Shown in pieces: positions 1-8,213 of a stretch of DNA of 64,000 nucleotides. The translations under genes and the position numbers were made by a program. Positions within the stretch are counted from its first letter, which is position 1. Every line of letters starts with the position of its first letter. Under the pieces are notes generated by a model that saw only the letters and a program-made list of their open reading frames with translations, made no database searches and was not told the origin of the DNA. Source of the DNA: Halomonas sp. Y3 (GTDB taxonomy: Bacteria > Pseudomonadota > Gammaproteobacteria > Pseudomonadales > Halomonadaceae); the NCBI RefSeq assembly GCF_024137965.1, contig NZ_CP099975.1, positions 3,968,001-4,032,000 of the forward strand, written 5' to 3'.

Positions 1-1131
1 GAGGCCCAGTTCCGGCTCGGCGGCGATCACGTCGCGCTCGTCGTCGAGGTTGCCCTCGAAGAGGTCGTCGAGCTTGGCGATCTCGATCATCGACACGGTG
101 GGCGACAGCTTGCCGGCGGCGATGAAGTACTTGCCGTCGGTGGAGGTATTGAGGCCGTGGGGGTTCTTCGGCACCGGCACGTAGCGGGTCACGTTGAGGT
201 CGGAGCTCTTGCGGCCGTCCACCACCGGCACATCGGAGTCGCCGATGGTCATGTAGTTGCCCTCGGCCACCGCCGCCTCGATGCGCTCGATGCTGAACAC
301 GGTCACCCAGTCGCGATCGGCGCGCATCTTGCCGGCCAGGTCCACCGCGCCCTCGGAGTTGTAGCAGGTGGCGGCGGCGTACTTGCCGGTGTAGTCGGCG
401 TCCATGTTGTCCAGGTTGCCATCCACCATCACCTGCCACTTCACCTCCATGCTATCGGCGTCGATGGCATTCCACAGGGTGTAGTACTTCGACGGGTCGT
501 TGATATCGCGGCCATCGTTGGGCTGCGGGATCATGTACTCGCCGTTGGCGAACACATAGCCAGAGCGCGGGGCCTTCTGCAGGCGCAGGCCATGGATGGC
601 CTGGACGTTGGGCACCGTCACCATGGCGTCGGTCTTGAAGACGTCCAGGCGGATCCGGGCGACGCGGGTGTTGGCCTTGTCGTTGATGAACAGGTAGCGC
701 CCGTCGTGGCTACCGTCGGTGTAGCTGATATGGGGGTGGTGGGCATCGCCGTTGGTGAAGCGGTGGCTGTCGCCCATGATGCGCTTGGACTCGTTGGTCA
801 TCCCCCAGCCGGAGGCCGAGCAGTGGTTGAACACGGGGATGCGCATGATCTCGCGCATGGAGGGCACGCCGTAGACGCGTACCTCGCCGCTGTGGCCGCC
901 GCTCCAGAAGCCGTAGTACTCATCGAGCTCACCCGGTGCCACATGGATATTGGCGGCGCTGCCGTGGCTGGCCGCCTGGGCCGGCTGGCTGCGGGTCATC
1001 GCGCCCACGCCCGCCACGCCGGCGGCGCCGGCCATGCTGACCGCTCCTACCGCGGCGCTGCCCGCCAGAAAGCGGCGGCGCCCCTCGTTGACGGTACCGG
1101 TGGGCTTGTCACCCTTATGCTTGTCGCTCAT
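1..1131 (-). CDS. nosZ: Nitrous-oxide reductase NosZ, N-terminal part (cut by window edge)
   Basis: NosZ reduces N2O to N2 in the periplasm, the last step of denitrification. The first 377 codons are present and the frame runs off the left edge, so the C-terminal CuA cupredoxin domain is not seen. The start ATG follows GGAG with 7 nt spacing. The N-terminus carries a twin-arginine signal (three Arg at residues 18-20, then FLAG), as expected for a copper protein folded before export. The sequence that follows is recognisably the NosZ beta-propeller, with the FNHCSASGWG and THRFTN/DAHHPH-type regions near residues 85-110 that hold CuZ histidines. It lies 119 bp downstream of nosR, same strand, giving a nosRZ operon. 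Identification is from sequence recognition. Confidence 0.96.
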   Translation of the reverse strand, partial: MSDKHKGDKPTGTVNEGRRRFLAGSAAVGAVSMAGAAGVAGVGAMTRSQPAQAASHGSAANIHVAPGELDEYYGFWSGGHSGEVRVYGVPSMREIMRIPVFNHCSASGWGMTNESKRIMGDSHRFTNGDAHHPHISYTDGSHDGRYLFINDKANTRVARIRLDVFKTDAMVTVPNVQAIHGLRLQKAPRSGYVFANGEYMIPQPNDGRDINDPSKYYTLWNAIDADSMEVKWQVMVDGNLDNMDADYTGKYAAATCYNSEGAVDLAGKMRADRDWVTVFSIERIEAAVAEGNYMTIGDSDVPVVDGRKSSDLNVTRYVPVPKNPHGLNTSTDGKYFIAAGKLSPTVSMIEIAKLDDLFEGNLDDERDVIAAEPELGL

Positions 1132-1250
1132 GACGCTTCTCCGTTTCGTTGTCGCTTTCTTGCGATGCCGACTCTGCGGCCGGCCTTCTGCTTCCGTCGC
1201 CGCCTCGGCCGTGGCCGAGGCGGCTCCCGGTTCACTGCTCGGCAGCCGCC

Positions 1251-3407
1251 TCAGGCACCGTCTCCGGACACCTCGGCAGCGGGAATCCGCCGGCTCTCGG
1301 CCACCTTGCTGCTCAGCCGGGTCGCCTTCTCGCGCTTCTTCCGCTGCACCACCATGGGCGGGCACTTGCGGTCGTTGTGATAGGTCACCTGGCAGTCCAG
1401 GCAGTAGTGGCACTCGTTGGGGTTGATCCGGCCGTCGGGATGGATCGCCTGGATATGGCACTCGTTGGCGCAGATCTGGCAGGGCTTGCCGCACTCCTTG
1501 TGGCGGCGCAGCCAGTCGAACAGGCGGATGCGCGCGGGGATCGCCAGGCCGGCGCCCAGCGGGCAGACATAGCGGCAGTAGAACTTGTGGTTGAAGGCGC
1601 TGATCACCAGCAGCAGCACCGCGTAGAACACGAAGCCCCACTCACGCTGGAACTTGAGTAGCACGGCGGTCTTGAAGGGCTCCACCTCGGCGTAGATCTC
1701 GGCCTGGCCCAGGGACTGCAGGGAGAGGGCGAACAGCCCCAGCAGGATGATGTACTTGAGCGCCCAGAGCCGCTCGTGGACCGCGAAGGGCAGCTCGAAC
1801 TGCGGCACCTTGAACTTCAGGGCCACCGCGCTGATCAGCTCCTGCATGGCGCCGAAGGGACACAGCCAGCCGCAGTAGACGCCGCGCCCCCACAGCAGCA
1901 GGGTGACCGCCACGAAGCTCCAGAGGATGAACATCATCGGATCCATCAGGAAGGTGGACCACTGGAAGTCGGTGAACAGGGCGTTGGCGAAGGTGAGAAT
2001 GTTGACCACCGAGAGCTGGGCCAGGGCGTACCAGCCGATGAAGACCACGGTGTAGACCAGGAAGGAGTAGCGGATCGTGTGCAGCAGGCGCGGCCGCCTG
2101 GCCAGCCAGTCCTGGAACAGCAGGATGAAGGTGAGCAGGACGAGGCCGGCGCCCAGCACCACGATATGCATGACGCGGTCTTCCCACACCGAGACCCACA
2201 GCGGGCGCGTCTCGTCGTCGAGCATGGCGTCGGCGACGGGCTCGGGAATCACCAGGAAGCGCTCGGGCACCTTGAGCTCGGCGTCGAAGCCGGCGAACTC
2301 GGTGTCCAGGGCCCCCACCTGGCGGCGCACCAGCAGCTCCAGCTCCCAGGGCTGGCCCGGGTCGAAGCGGGTCTCCTCGCGCAGGATGAAGATATCGCGT
2401 TCGGAGAAACGCGGCGCGCCCTCGGCCTCGACGCCCCACAGGCGGCGCATGTCGGCATCGTGGAACTGGTCGGTGCGCCCGCCATGGTGAATCATGATGC
2501 GATCGTAGATGCCGCCGCGCACGAAGCCGGAGCCCTTGAAGGAGTAGCGCCCGTTGGCCATGATCGCCAGGGCGTGCTCGCCCTCGGCAAGCCCCTCCAT
2601 CAGCTGCTCGAACTGGCGCTCGCCGAGGAGGTTGCGGCCCACGGTGGGCACGTTGAGGTAGGCGAAATAGAGGTCAATGAAGGTCTCGTCCTCGCGCCCT
2701 TCCGGGGCCGCCTCGACGCCTTCGGCAGCGGTGCCGATGAAGGCCTCGTCCACCTCGCCGCGGGTCAGGGAGAGGTGGCCGATGGCTCCCTCCTCCACCA
2801 GTTCGTCCCAGCTCGCCTCCTCGAAGACCTCTTCACGCACGGTGGCGGGCTCGGCCACGCCGGCCTCGAGAATGCCCAGCTCCCGGGCCACCTGCCGCGC
2901 CGAGCGCATGATCCCCTCGCCCATCACCACCACGGTGACGGTGGCGCCGGAGATGGCGTCCACATGCTCATAGCCCTCGCGCCGCTGACGCGACAGACCC
3001 ACGCGGACCTTCTGGCGCACCGACTTGCCGGCATACTGCTCGACGAAGTCGTCGAGCACCGTCTCGGGAATCCCCACCAACATGATCGGCTCGGAGTGGT
3101 CGAGCACCTCGACCCCGGTGATGCGGCCATCCATCGCCATGCCGACCCGCATGTTGACCGGGTGGCCGGAGTAGGCGGGAATCGGCGCGATATCGTTGGT
3201 CTCGAAGACATAGCCAACGGTCTCGCCATCGCGCAGCACCGGCAGCACCGGCGGCTCCTCGATGGGCTCGCCTACCGCATCCGCCTCGGGGAACACCACC
3301 GGCAGCCACTCGGCCGCCTGGGCCGGCGTCGTCAGGGCCGCATTCGACACCACGACGGCCATCAGCAGCGCCAGGGTCAACAGCCAGGGTCGCAGAAAAC
3401 TTGTCAC
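1251..3407 (-). CDS. nosR: NosR, FMN-binding and polyferredoxin-type membrane protein for N2O reduction
   Basis: NosR is the membrane electron-transfer partner needed to express and sustain NosZ. Visible order: N-terminal hydrophobic segment, periplasmic FMN-binding domain with an SGAT flavinylation motif near residue 155, several membrane helices in the middle, two CP motifs (CGWLCPFG, CRYVCPLG), and a C-terminal ferredoxin-like region with cysteine clusters (CGKPCQIC, CHYCLDC). Length of about 718 aa fits the family. I chose GTG at 3407 because GGAG sits 6 nt upstream; GTG at 3419 is in frame but has a poorer Shine-Dalgarno. It is divergent from the small gene at 3611 and directly upstream of nosZ. 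Confidence 0.95.
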   Translation of the reverse strand: MTSFLRPWLLTLALLMAVVVSNAALTTPAQAAEWLPVVFPEADAVGEPIEEPPVLPVLRDGETVGYVFETNDIAPIPAYSGHPVNMRVGMAMDGRITGVEVLDHSEPIMLVGIPETVLDDFVEQYAGKSVRQKVRVGLSRQRREGYEHVDAISGATVTVVVMGEGIMRSARQVARELGILEAGVAEPATVREEVFEEASWDELVEEGAIGHLSLTRGEVDEAFIGTAAEGVEAAPEGREDETFIDLYFAYLNVPTVGRNLLGERQFEQLMEGLAEGEHALAIMANGRYSFKGSGFVRGGIYDRIMIHHGGRTDQFHDADMRRLWGVEAEGAPRFSERDIFILREETRFDPGQPWELELLVRRQVGALDTEFAGFDAELKVPERFLVIPEPVADAMLDDETRPLWVSVWEDRVMHIVVLGAGLVLLTFILLFQDWLARRPRLLHTIRYSFLVYTVVFIGWYALAQLSVVNILTFANALFTDFQWSTFLMDPMMFILWSFVAVTLLLWGRGVYCGWLCPFGAMQELISAVALKFKVPQFELPFAVHERLWALKYIILLGLFALSLQSLGQAEIYAEVEPFKTAVLLKFQREWGFVFYAVLLLVISAFNHKFYCRYVCPLGAGLAIPARIRLFDWLRRHKECGKPCQICANECHIQAIHPDGRINPNECHYCLDCQVTYHNDRKCPPMVVQRKKREKATRLSSKVAESRRIPAAEVSGDGA

Positions 3408-3610
3408 GAGACGCTCCACTCCGGTTCAGTCAGGCCGGCGCATAATATGCATCCGGAAAACCTCTTTAAGGGTGAAGCATGGGATAGTTTGCCGGGCCCG
3501 ACAACGCACCCAGATCAAGGTATTCGCCTTTTCCCCCTGTGAGTCGGGTGCTATGTTGACCGGGACGCCCTTCCGGGCGGGCTCGGCTCACCCCCAGGAG
3601 ACTCACGCCC
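3408..3610. promoter_or_regulatory. Divergent intergenic region upstream of nosR
   Basis: This holds the nosR promoter (minus) and that of the small gene at 3611 (plus). On the minus strand a TATTAT -10-like hexamer lies at 3447-3442. One TTGAT half-site of FNR/DNR type is at 3518-3514, but its second half does not match, so a DNR box here is not supported. The plus-strand gene has AGGAG about 10 nt before its ATG. Confidence 0.35.
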
Positions 3611-3943
3611 ATGGACACCCCGGCTGCCATCCGCCACCCCCTGATTCACCAGCAGCGCTTCCTGGTCACCGAGATGAACTTCCAGCTCGGCAAGATCCCC
3701 GCGCCGATCCGCATCCGCTGCTATCGCGAGGCCGGCAGCGAGCGCGTCACCTGCGAGCAGAGCCACTACCTGCAGACGCCGCTGCAGGCCGAGCCCTCCT
3801 TCGAGAACAGCGACGACCACCCCAGCGTTGACGAGGCCCTCGCCGCCATCACCGACGAGATGGTGGTCCAGTACCAGCAGGCGGAGCAGGCCGGCCACCG
3901 CCCGAGTGACGACTGGCTGCTGCCGAGCCGCGACTTCGACTGA
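3611..3943 (+). CDS. Small conserved-looking hypothetical protein, 110 aa
   Basis: I do not recognise this protein. It is soluble, acidic toward the C-terminus, and has no signal peptide, membrane helix or metal motif; two cysteines are present. AGGAG upstream of the ATG supports the start; an internal Met (at MNFQLGKIP) is a possible alternative. It is divergent from nosR and lies before a small cytochrome c gene, so a link to denitrification is possible but rests on position only. Codon use and G+C match the surroundings, which favours a real gene. Confidence 0.7.
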   Translation: MDTPAAIRHPLIHQQRFLVTEMNFQLGKIPAPIRIRCYREAGSERVTCEQSHYLQTPLQAEPSFENSDDHPSVDEALAAITDEMVVQYQQAEQAGHRPSDDWLLPSRDFD

Positions 3944-3956
3944 GCGCGAGCCCGGC

Positions 3957-3998
3957 ATGACTTGCATCAAGAGCACTCTCTGCCGGCCCGCCTAGACT
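3957..3998 (+). promoter_or_regulatory. FNR/DNR-type box plus -10 upstream of cytochrome c
   Basis: ATGAC-N4-ATCAA at 3957-3970 matches 8 of 10 positions of the TTGAT-N4-ATCAA consensus. A TAGACT -10-like hexamer lies at 3993-3998, which would place transcription start near 4005 and the box centre near -41.5, the class II geometry of FNR-family activation. The downstream gene starts at 4032. This is pattern matching only. Confidence 0.5.
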
Positions 3999-4031
3999 GG
4001 ACCCAGGTTCCCTCGATGGAGTGAGCGGGTC

Positions 4032-4352
4032 ATGTCGATCATCCCCTCGGCCGCCCTGGCCCTCCTGTTGACCCTCGCCGCCCCGGCGGCCCTTGCCGAG
4101 CGCGCGTCTGCCGAGGGCGACCCCGACCGGGGTGCCGAGCTGGCCTCGCTTTGTACCGGCTGCCACGGCCACGATGGCCGCAGCAACATCTCCCGCTATC
4201 CCAGCATCGCCGGCCTCGACCCCGAGGTGTTCACGGCCGGCATGCAGGCGCTCCAGGCCGGCGAGCGCGGCCACCTGCTCAAGCGCATGACCCGCAGCCT
4301 GAGCGAGCAGGAGATCGCCGACCTGGCGGCCTACTTCACCACTCTGGAGTAG
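4032..4352 (+). CDS. Small periplasmic class I c-type cytochrome
   Basis: This is a 106-aa monoheme cytochrome c. An Ala/Leu-rich cleavable signal peptide occupies about residues 1-22. The heme motif is CTGCHG, about residues 41-46, and the likely Met ligand is in the C-terminal half (GMQALQ or KRMTRS). The end, with EIADLAAYFTTLE, is the usual last helix of the cytochrome c553/c554 type. A predicted FNR/DNR box and -10 lie upstream. It may carry electrons to NosZ or NirS; this is inference from position and regulation. Confidence 0.85.
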   Translation: MSIIPSAALALLLTLAAPAALAERASAEGDPDRGAELASLCTGCHGHDGRSNISRYPSIAGLDPEVFTAGMQALQAGERGHLLKRMTRSLSEQEIADLAAYFTTLE

Positions 4353-4438
4353 GGGCGCCGGCAGCCGGGCACCGCGTCGGCATCAACCACCGCGCGCCGG
4401 GGTGCTACCATCATGGCCTCGCCCCGAGGAGCCCGCCG

Positions 4439-4987
4439 ATGCCCAAGCCCATCCCGCCCGCCGCCGTGCTGCTGGCCACCCTGATGACCACCGCCAGCGC
4501 CAGCGCCGCCATCTACAACACCGTCGATGCCGAGACCCACGGCCAGTGGCAGTCGCTGACCCTGACGCTGGGCGAGGAGCGCCACTATCGTGCCCTGGAG
4601 GGCAGCAGCTACAGCGACTCCCTGTTCAGCGTCAACGTCACCCCCGGGGCCTGCGAACGGCCCTGGCTGGAGCTGCGCGTGGACCTGGGCGAGCGCCAGC
4701 CGGAGAGCCGGGTGGTCAACCGCGTGCCCGCCGACCTGCGGGTGGACCACGAGACGATCCACGGCGGCGAGGCGGAGTTCATCACCGAGCGCGGTGACAG
4801 CGGCTTCTACGTGCAGCTCTTCCTCGAGGAGCAGGCGCTGCTGCTGGAGGAGATGGCCAGCGGCGAGACCCTTCGCTTGCGCCTGATGCGCGGCGAGGAC
4901 GATCCCTGGTTCATGGTGTTCTCCCTGGAGGGTGCCGCCGAGGCCATGGCCCGCGCCCGGCAGCAGTGCCTGGACGACCTCGGCTGA
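4439..4987 (+). CDS. Hypothetical secreted protein, 182 aa
   Basis: I do not recognise a family. The N-terminus is a signal peptide (basic KP start, hydrophobic core, ASASA cleavage region), so the product is probably periplasmic. The mature part is mixed alpha/beta with one N-terminal-half and one C-terminal Cys that could form a disulfide. I chose the ATG at 4439 because it starts the signal peptide and follows a GAGGA-like sequence; the frame is open further upstream but that part is not gene-like. It shares a bidirectional terminator with the convergent copper-receptor gene. Confidence 0.75.
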   Translation: MPKPIPPAAVLLATLMTTASASAAIYNTVDAETHGQWQSLTLTLGEERHYRALEGSSYSDSLFSVNVTPGACERPWLELRVDLGERQPESRVVNRVPADLRVDHETIHGGEAEFITERGDSGFYVQLFLEEQALLLEEMASGETLRLRLMRGEDDPWFMVFSLEGAAEAMARARQQCLDDLG

Positions 4988-5012
4988 AAGACACGCGCGA
5001 GGCGAAAACGAC

Positions 5013-5046
5013 GGCGCCCCGCCCTCCTTTCGGAGGGCGGGGCGCC
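5013..5046. terminator. Strong hairpin between convergent genes
   Basis: Perfect 15-bp G+C-rich arms (5013-5027 and 5032-5046) enclose a TTTC loop, between the ends of the plus-strand hypothetical gene and the minus-strand copper receptor. There is no long T-run, but position and stability fit a shared bidirectional terminator. Confidence 0.75.
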
Positions 5047-5066
5047 TGCCTCGGGCCCGGGGACGG

Positions 5067-7040
5067 CTAGAAGCGGGTGGTCAGGTTGGCCCAGACGATG
5101 CGGCCCGGCTCGTTGACCGGCTGGGCGGAGGCCCCCAGGTCGGCGCTGCCGTTCTGGATATGCTCGGCGTAGGTGCGACCGAAGAGGTTGTCGACCCCAA
5201 GGGTCAGGGTGGTATTGCCGAACAGCTCACGGCCGCCATAGGCGGAAACGGTGGCGAATCCAGGGGTTTCCCTGGTATCCAGGCTGTAGATGGTGCCCTG
5301 CCCCTCGGCGATGCGGTCCTGGCGAGCCACGCCGCGCAGCAGCACGCCGCCGAAGTAGGCATTCCGGGCATAGTCGAGGCCCAGGGTTGCCTCCAGCGGC
5401 GGGGTCTGGGCCAGCGGGCGATCCTCGCTGGTGTTGTTGCTGCGCACCCAGGCCAGGGTCGAGGTCAGGCCCCAGCTGTCGGTGAGCCGCAGGCGCATAT
5501 CGGCCTCGAGGCCATAGGTCCTGGCATCCACGTTATCAGCACTCCGGCCCCCTTCGGTGACCAAAATGTAGTCGTCATACCAGCCATGGAAGAGCGACAG
5601 GTTGGCGCTGAGCCTGTCGCCGTGCCAGCTGGCCCCGGTATCCAGCTGAGTCAGGGTCTCGGTCTCCAGGTCGAAGACCCGACGGCGCTCCCAGAAGTCC
5701 CCGGCACGCTCGGCGCGCCCCACCCCGGCGAAGAGACTCAGCGGCTGGGGCTCCAGGGCGTACTCGTAGCGGGCGAAGCCGCTCCACAGGGTCGAGCGTG
5801 AGGTTTCTCCCCGTTTTGCTCCGCCGAAGCCTTCGAGGCGGGCAAAGCCGTCGGCGCTGCGCGCCTCGGCCTCGCTGCGATCCACGCGCAGGCCCAGGGT
5901 GATCCAGCTGCGTTCGGAGAGCTCCTGCTCAACCTCGGTGAAGACGCCGTAGTCCTTGAAGCGCGCCACCTCCTGGCGCGGCAGGTCGCGGTAGGCGAAG
6001 GCCTGCATGCCGCCGGCACTCCGGAAACGGTGCTCGTTCTCGGCATAGTCCATCCCCACCGCCATCCGAGTGGCGGGCGCCAGCTCCAGCTCGGCGGCCA
6101 GGCGCCCGCCCAGGGTACGGCGGTCCGGGTTCTGTACCATCGGCATGCCCGGCGGCTGGCGCAGGGTGTAGTTGTCCATCACGTGGTCGACGTCGTTGTA
6201 GTAGAGCTGCAGCTCCACCTCGTCGAGCCAGGGGGTGATGTCCCGGCGGCTGGCGGTCAGGGTATAGCCGGTACGGTCGAACTCGGTGCCGTCCATTCCC
6301 CGGTCGTCGTAGGCCGCCTCGGCGTCGCTGCGGTCGAAGGCAAGCTCGATGCGCGTATCGGGGTCGGGGGTCCAGCCGACGATGGCGGTACCGCTCCAGC
6401 GGTTGTAGCTCGAGTGCACCTCCTCGCCGTCCCCGTCCTCGTAGTTGTCCTGGTCGGAGAGGGTGCCGATCAGGCGCACATAGCCCTCCCGATTGCCGGC
6501 GGTGATATCGCCCACCAGATCGAAGCGGTCGTTGCTGCCCAGGGTGGTACTGGCGAAGCCCTCCACGGTGGACTCGCTCAGCTCGGGCTTGTCGCGCTCG
6601 AAGCGCACCACCCCGGCCGGAGCCACGCCGTAGCGCACGCTCTGGGGCCCCTTGATCACCTCGACCCGGTCATAGGCCTGGGGGAAGATATAGGCGGTTG
6701 GCGGGTCCATGCGCCCCCCGCAGCCCCCTAGAATATTGGCGCCATCAGCCAGGATATTGAGCCGCGAGCCGCCCAGGCCGCGCAGCTCGGGATCGCCGCT
6801 GGTGCCCCCCTTGCGGCTGACGCTGAAGCCGGGGACCGACTTGAGGAAGGCGCCACCGTCGGCGGCGGGCAGCGGCAGCTGCGGCGTGCGGGCAGCGGTG
6901 GAGACCCGGTAGGGGTCGGTCATGGCCGGCGCGGTGATCACCATGGTCGACATGGCGGGCTCGGCGGCGGCGGCCTGCCAGGCGGCCAGCGAGACGGCGG
7001 CCGCCAGGCCGGTGCGGAGAAAGCGAGAGGCGTGCGACAT
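5067..7040 (-). CDS. nosA: TonB-dependent copper receptor (NosA/OprC type)
   Basis: This outer-membrane receptor imports copper, needed for the copper centres of NosZ. The 657-aa protein has a signal peptide (about residues 1-26), a plug domain with the diagnostic region GGCGGRMDPPTAYIFP, then the typical VEVIKGPQSVRYG plug motif and a C-terminal beta-barrel ending in an aromatic residue (TTRF). The start ATG at 7040 begins the signal peptide; a 15-codon in-frame extension upstream is unlikely. NosA is known from Pseudomonas stutzeri denitrification, and the neighbourhood (nosRZ, CusF-like protein) agrees. Confidence 0.92.
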   Translation of the reverse strand: MSHASRFLRTGLAAAVSLAAWQAAAAEPAMSTMVITAPAMTDPYRVSTAARTPQLPLPAADGGAFLKSVPGFSVSRKGGTSGDPELRGLGGSRLNILADGANILGGCGGRMDPPTAYIFPQAYDRVEVIKGPQSVRYGVAPAGVVRFERDKPELSESTVEGFASTTLGSNDRFDLVGDITAGNREGYVRLIGTLSDQDNYEDGDGEEVHSSYNRWSGTAIVGWTPDPDTRIELAFDRSDAEAAYDDRGMDGTEFDRTGYTLTASRRDITPWLDEVELQLYYNDVDHVMDNYTLRQPPGMPMVQNPDRRTLGGRLAAELELAPATRMAVGMDYAENEHRFRSAGGMQAFAYRDLPRQEVARFKDYGVFTEVEQELSERSWITLGLRVDRSEAEARSADGFARLEGFGGAKRGETSRSTLWSGFARYEYALEPQPLSLFAGVGRAERAGDFWERRRVFDLETETLTQLDTGASWHGDRLSANLSLFHGWYDDYILVTEGGRSADNVDARTYGLEADMRLRLTDSWGLTSTLAWVRSNNTSEDRPLAQTPPLEATLGLDYARNAYFGGVLLRGVARQDRIAEGQGTIYSLDTRETPGFATVSAYGGRELFGNTTLTLGVDNLFGRTYAEHIQNGSADLGASAQPVNEPGRIVWANLTTRF

Positions 7041-7177
7041 CAATCCTGTTCCCTGAGGTTCCTGTAGACACGGCTTAATGAGCAATTAATGTGCCATCGC
7101 GCCTCTTCCACGCGCGGCAGGGGTCAGGAGGAGGAGACATCGCCCGCCGGGCACCTCTGGGAGGGGCATTTGGCCCA

Positions 7178-7203
7178 CCGGCTGTGGCATATGCCACAGC
7201 CGG
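7178..7203. repeat. Perfect 26-bp palindrome
   Basis: The two 13-base halves are exact reverse complements with no loop; the centre is GCATATGC and the flanks are CCGGCTGTG and its complement. It lies about 140 bp upstream of nosA. Perfect dyad symmetry suggests a dimeric regulator site (copper or nitrogen-oxide control are obvious guesses) or a cruciform; I cannot assign a regulator. Confidence 0.85.
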
Positions 7204-7302
7204 CCGCCCCGCCCGGGTCGACATCCGGCTCCCCGAGGCGTCGCTGCGCAGCCGCCACGCAGCCCGCCGGGCCCGGGTGGGCGGCGTGGCGGACAAAAGA
7301 AA

Positions 7303-7320
7303 GCCCCCTGAAAAGGGGGC
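7303..7320 (-). terminator. Intrinsic terminator on minus strand without an upstream gene
   Basis: GCCCCC and GGGGGC arms with a 6-base loop are followed on the minus strand by TTTCTTTTG. No minus-strand gene precedes it: the next gene to the right is on the plus strand. It could end a small RNA made from about 7325-7500, or act as an attenuator in a long nosA leader. Confidence 0.7.
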
Positions 7321-7529
7321 GAAGCACGTCAACGAAACGGTACCTAGCCTATGCACCTTCCGTGCCAGGATCGGAGGCATAACCCTATATCGAGCTCTCC
7401 TGTTGATGCATGGCACCCCGCCATATATCGCCTCCTCGCCCCGAGGACCTGCCGCGGCCAGTGCGATAGAATCAGGGCCAACTCAGGACTCACACCCGGT
7501 AAGCCGAAGCGTTCAGGAGACCCTTGCCG

Positions 7530-8213
7530 ATGCCGGCCGAATGGACCGTGGCCTTCCTGCTGGGACTGCTCAGCAGCACCCACTGCCTGGGGATGTGCGG
7601 CGGCATCGCCGGGGCCCTCACCTTCAGCCTCTCCCCCGAGGTTCGCCGCCAGCCCCGCTGGCTGATGGCCTTCAACCTGGCCTACAACCTGGGCCGGATC
7701 ACCAGCTACGTGGTGGCCGGGGTGCTGGTGGCCGCCAGCGCCGGCTGGCTGATGGGCCTGGTGGGCACGCCGGACCGCCTGGTCATGGGCAGTCTGGGCA
7801 TGCTCTTCCTGGTGGCCGTGGGGCTGCATATCGCCGGCTGGTTTCCCCGTTTTTCGCGCATCGAGTCGCTGGGGCGGCCGCTATGGCGGCGCCTGGAGCC
7901 GCTGGGGCGTCGGCTGCTGCCGGTGCGGCGCCTGACGCAGGCCTGGGGATTCGGGCTGGTCTGGGGCTGGCTGCCCTGCGGGCTGGTCTACTCGGCGCTG
8001 CTCTACGGGATGACCACGGAGAGCGCCCTGCGCGGCGGGCTCTTCATGCTCTTTTTCGGGCTGGGCACCCTGCCCATGCTGTTCACGGTGGGGGTGATGG
8101 CGAGCCGCGTAGCCGCCACCCTGCGCCATCCCGCTATCCGCCGGCTGGCCGGGCTGGCCATCATCGCCCTGGCCCCCGTGCCGCTGCTGATCACCCAGTG
8201 GGGAGTGTCATGA
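7530..8213 (+). CDS. Sulfite exporter TauE/SafE-like (UreH/DsbD_2 type) membrane protein
   Basis: This is a 227-aa polytopic inner-membrane protein with about six hydrophobic segments. The N-terminal motif [10 protein letters not shown] is typical of the TauE/SafE-like family related to DsbD and UreH, whose members often sit beside cytochrome oxidase or copper genes (ccoGHIS region) and are linked to metal or cytochrome assembly. A second conserved segment is [15 protein letters not shown] at 7530 is favoured by an upstream AGGAG; TTG at 7524 is the alternative. Its stop overlaps the start of the next gene (ATGA), so the two are co-translated. A role in copper supply or cytochrome assembly for denitrification is inference. 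Confidence 0.8.
   Translation: MPAEWTVAFLLGLLSSTHCLGMCGGIAGALTFSLSPEVRRQPRWLMAFNLAYNLGRITSYVVAGVLVAASAGWLMGLVGTPDRLVMGSLGMLFLVAVGLHIAGWFPRFSRIESLGRPLWRRLEPLGRRLLPVRRLTQAWGFGLVWGWLPCGLVYSALLYGMTTESALRGGLFMLFFGLGTLPMLFTVGVMASRVAATLRHPAIRRLAGLAIIALAPVPLLITQWGVS

Larger units (their letters stand above)
7041..7529. other. Long intergenic region between copper receptor and TauE-like gene
   Basis: About 490 bp without a convincing gene. It carries the divergent starts of nosA (minus) and the TauE/SafE-like gene (plus), an A+T-rich patch just upstream of nosA (around 7072-7091), a perfect 26-bp palindrome (7178-7203) and a minus-strand intrinsic terminator (7303-7320). Open frames here (minus 7075-7416 and the plus frame leading into the sigma-54 regulator) have compositionally odd products with no recognisable domain; I do not call them. 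Confidence 0.6.

Noticed and set aside
3505..3518. Possible DNR box upstream of nosR
   Set aside because: Only one half (TTGAT) matches; the other half is unlike the consensus and no -10 lies at the right distance.
1776..3542. Long plus-strand ORF opposite nosR
   Set aside because: Antisense shadow of nosR with His/Gln/Gly-rich composition and no domain; similar shadows occur opposite many genes here.
7403..7416. TTGAT-N4 half-site before the TauE-like gene
   Set aside because: Seven of ten matches at most, with no -10 at suitable spacing.
7091..8209. Long plus-strand frame upstream of the sigma-54 activator
   Set aside because: It overlaps the TauE-like gene in another frame and encodes low-complexity sequence; it is an open frame caused by high G+C.
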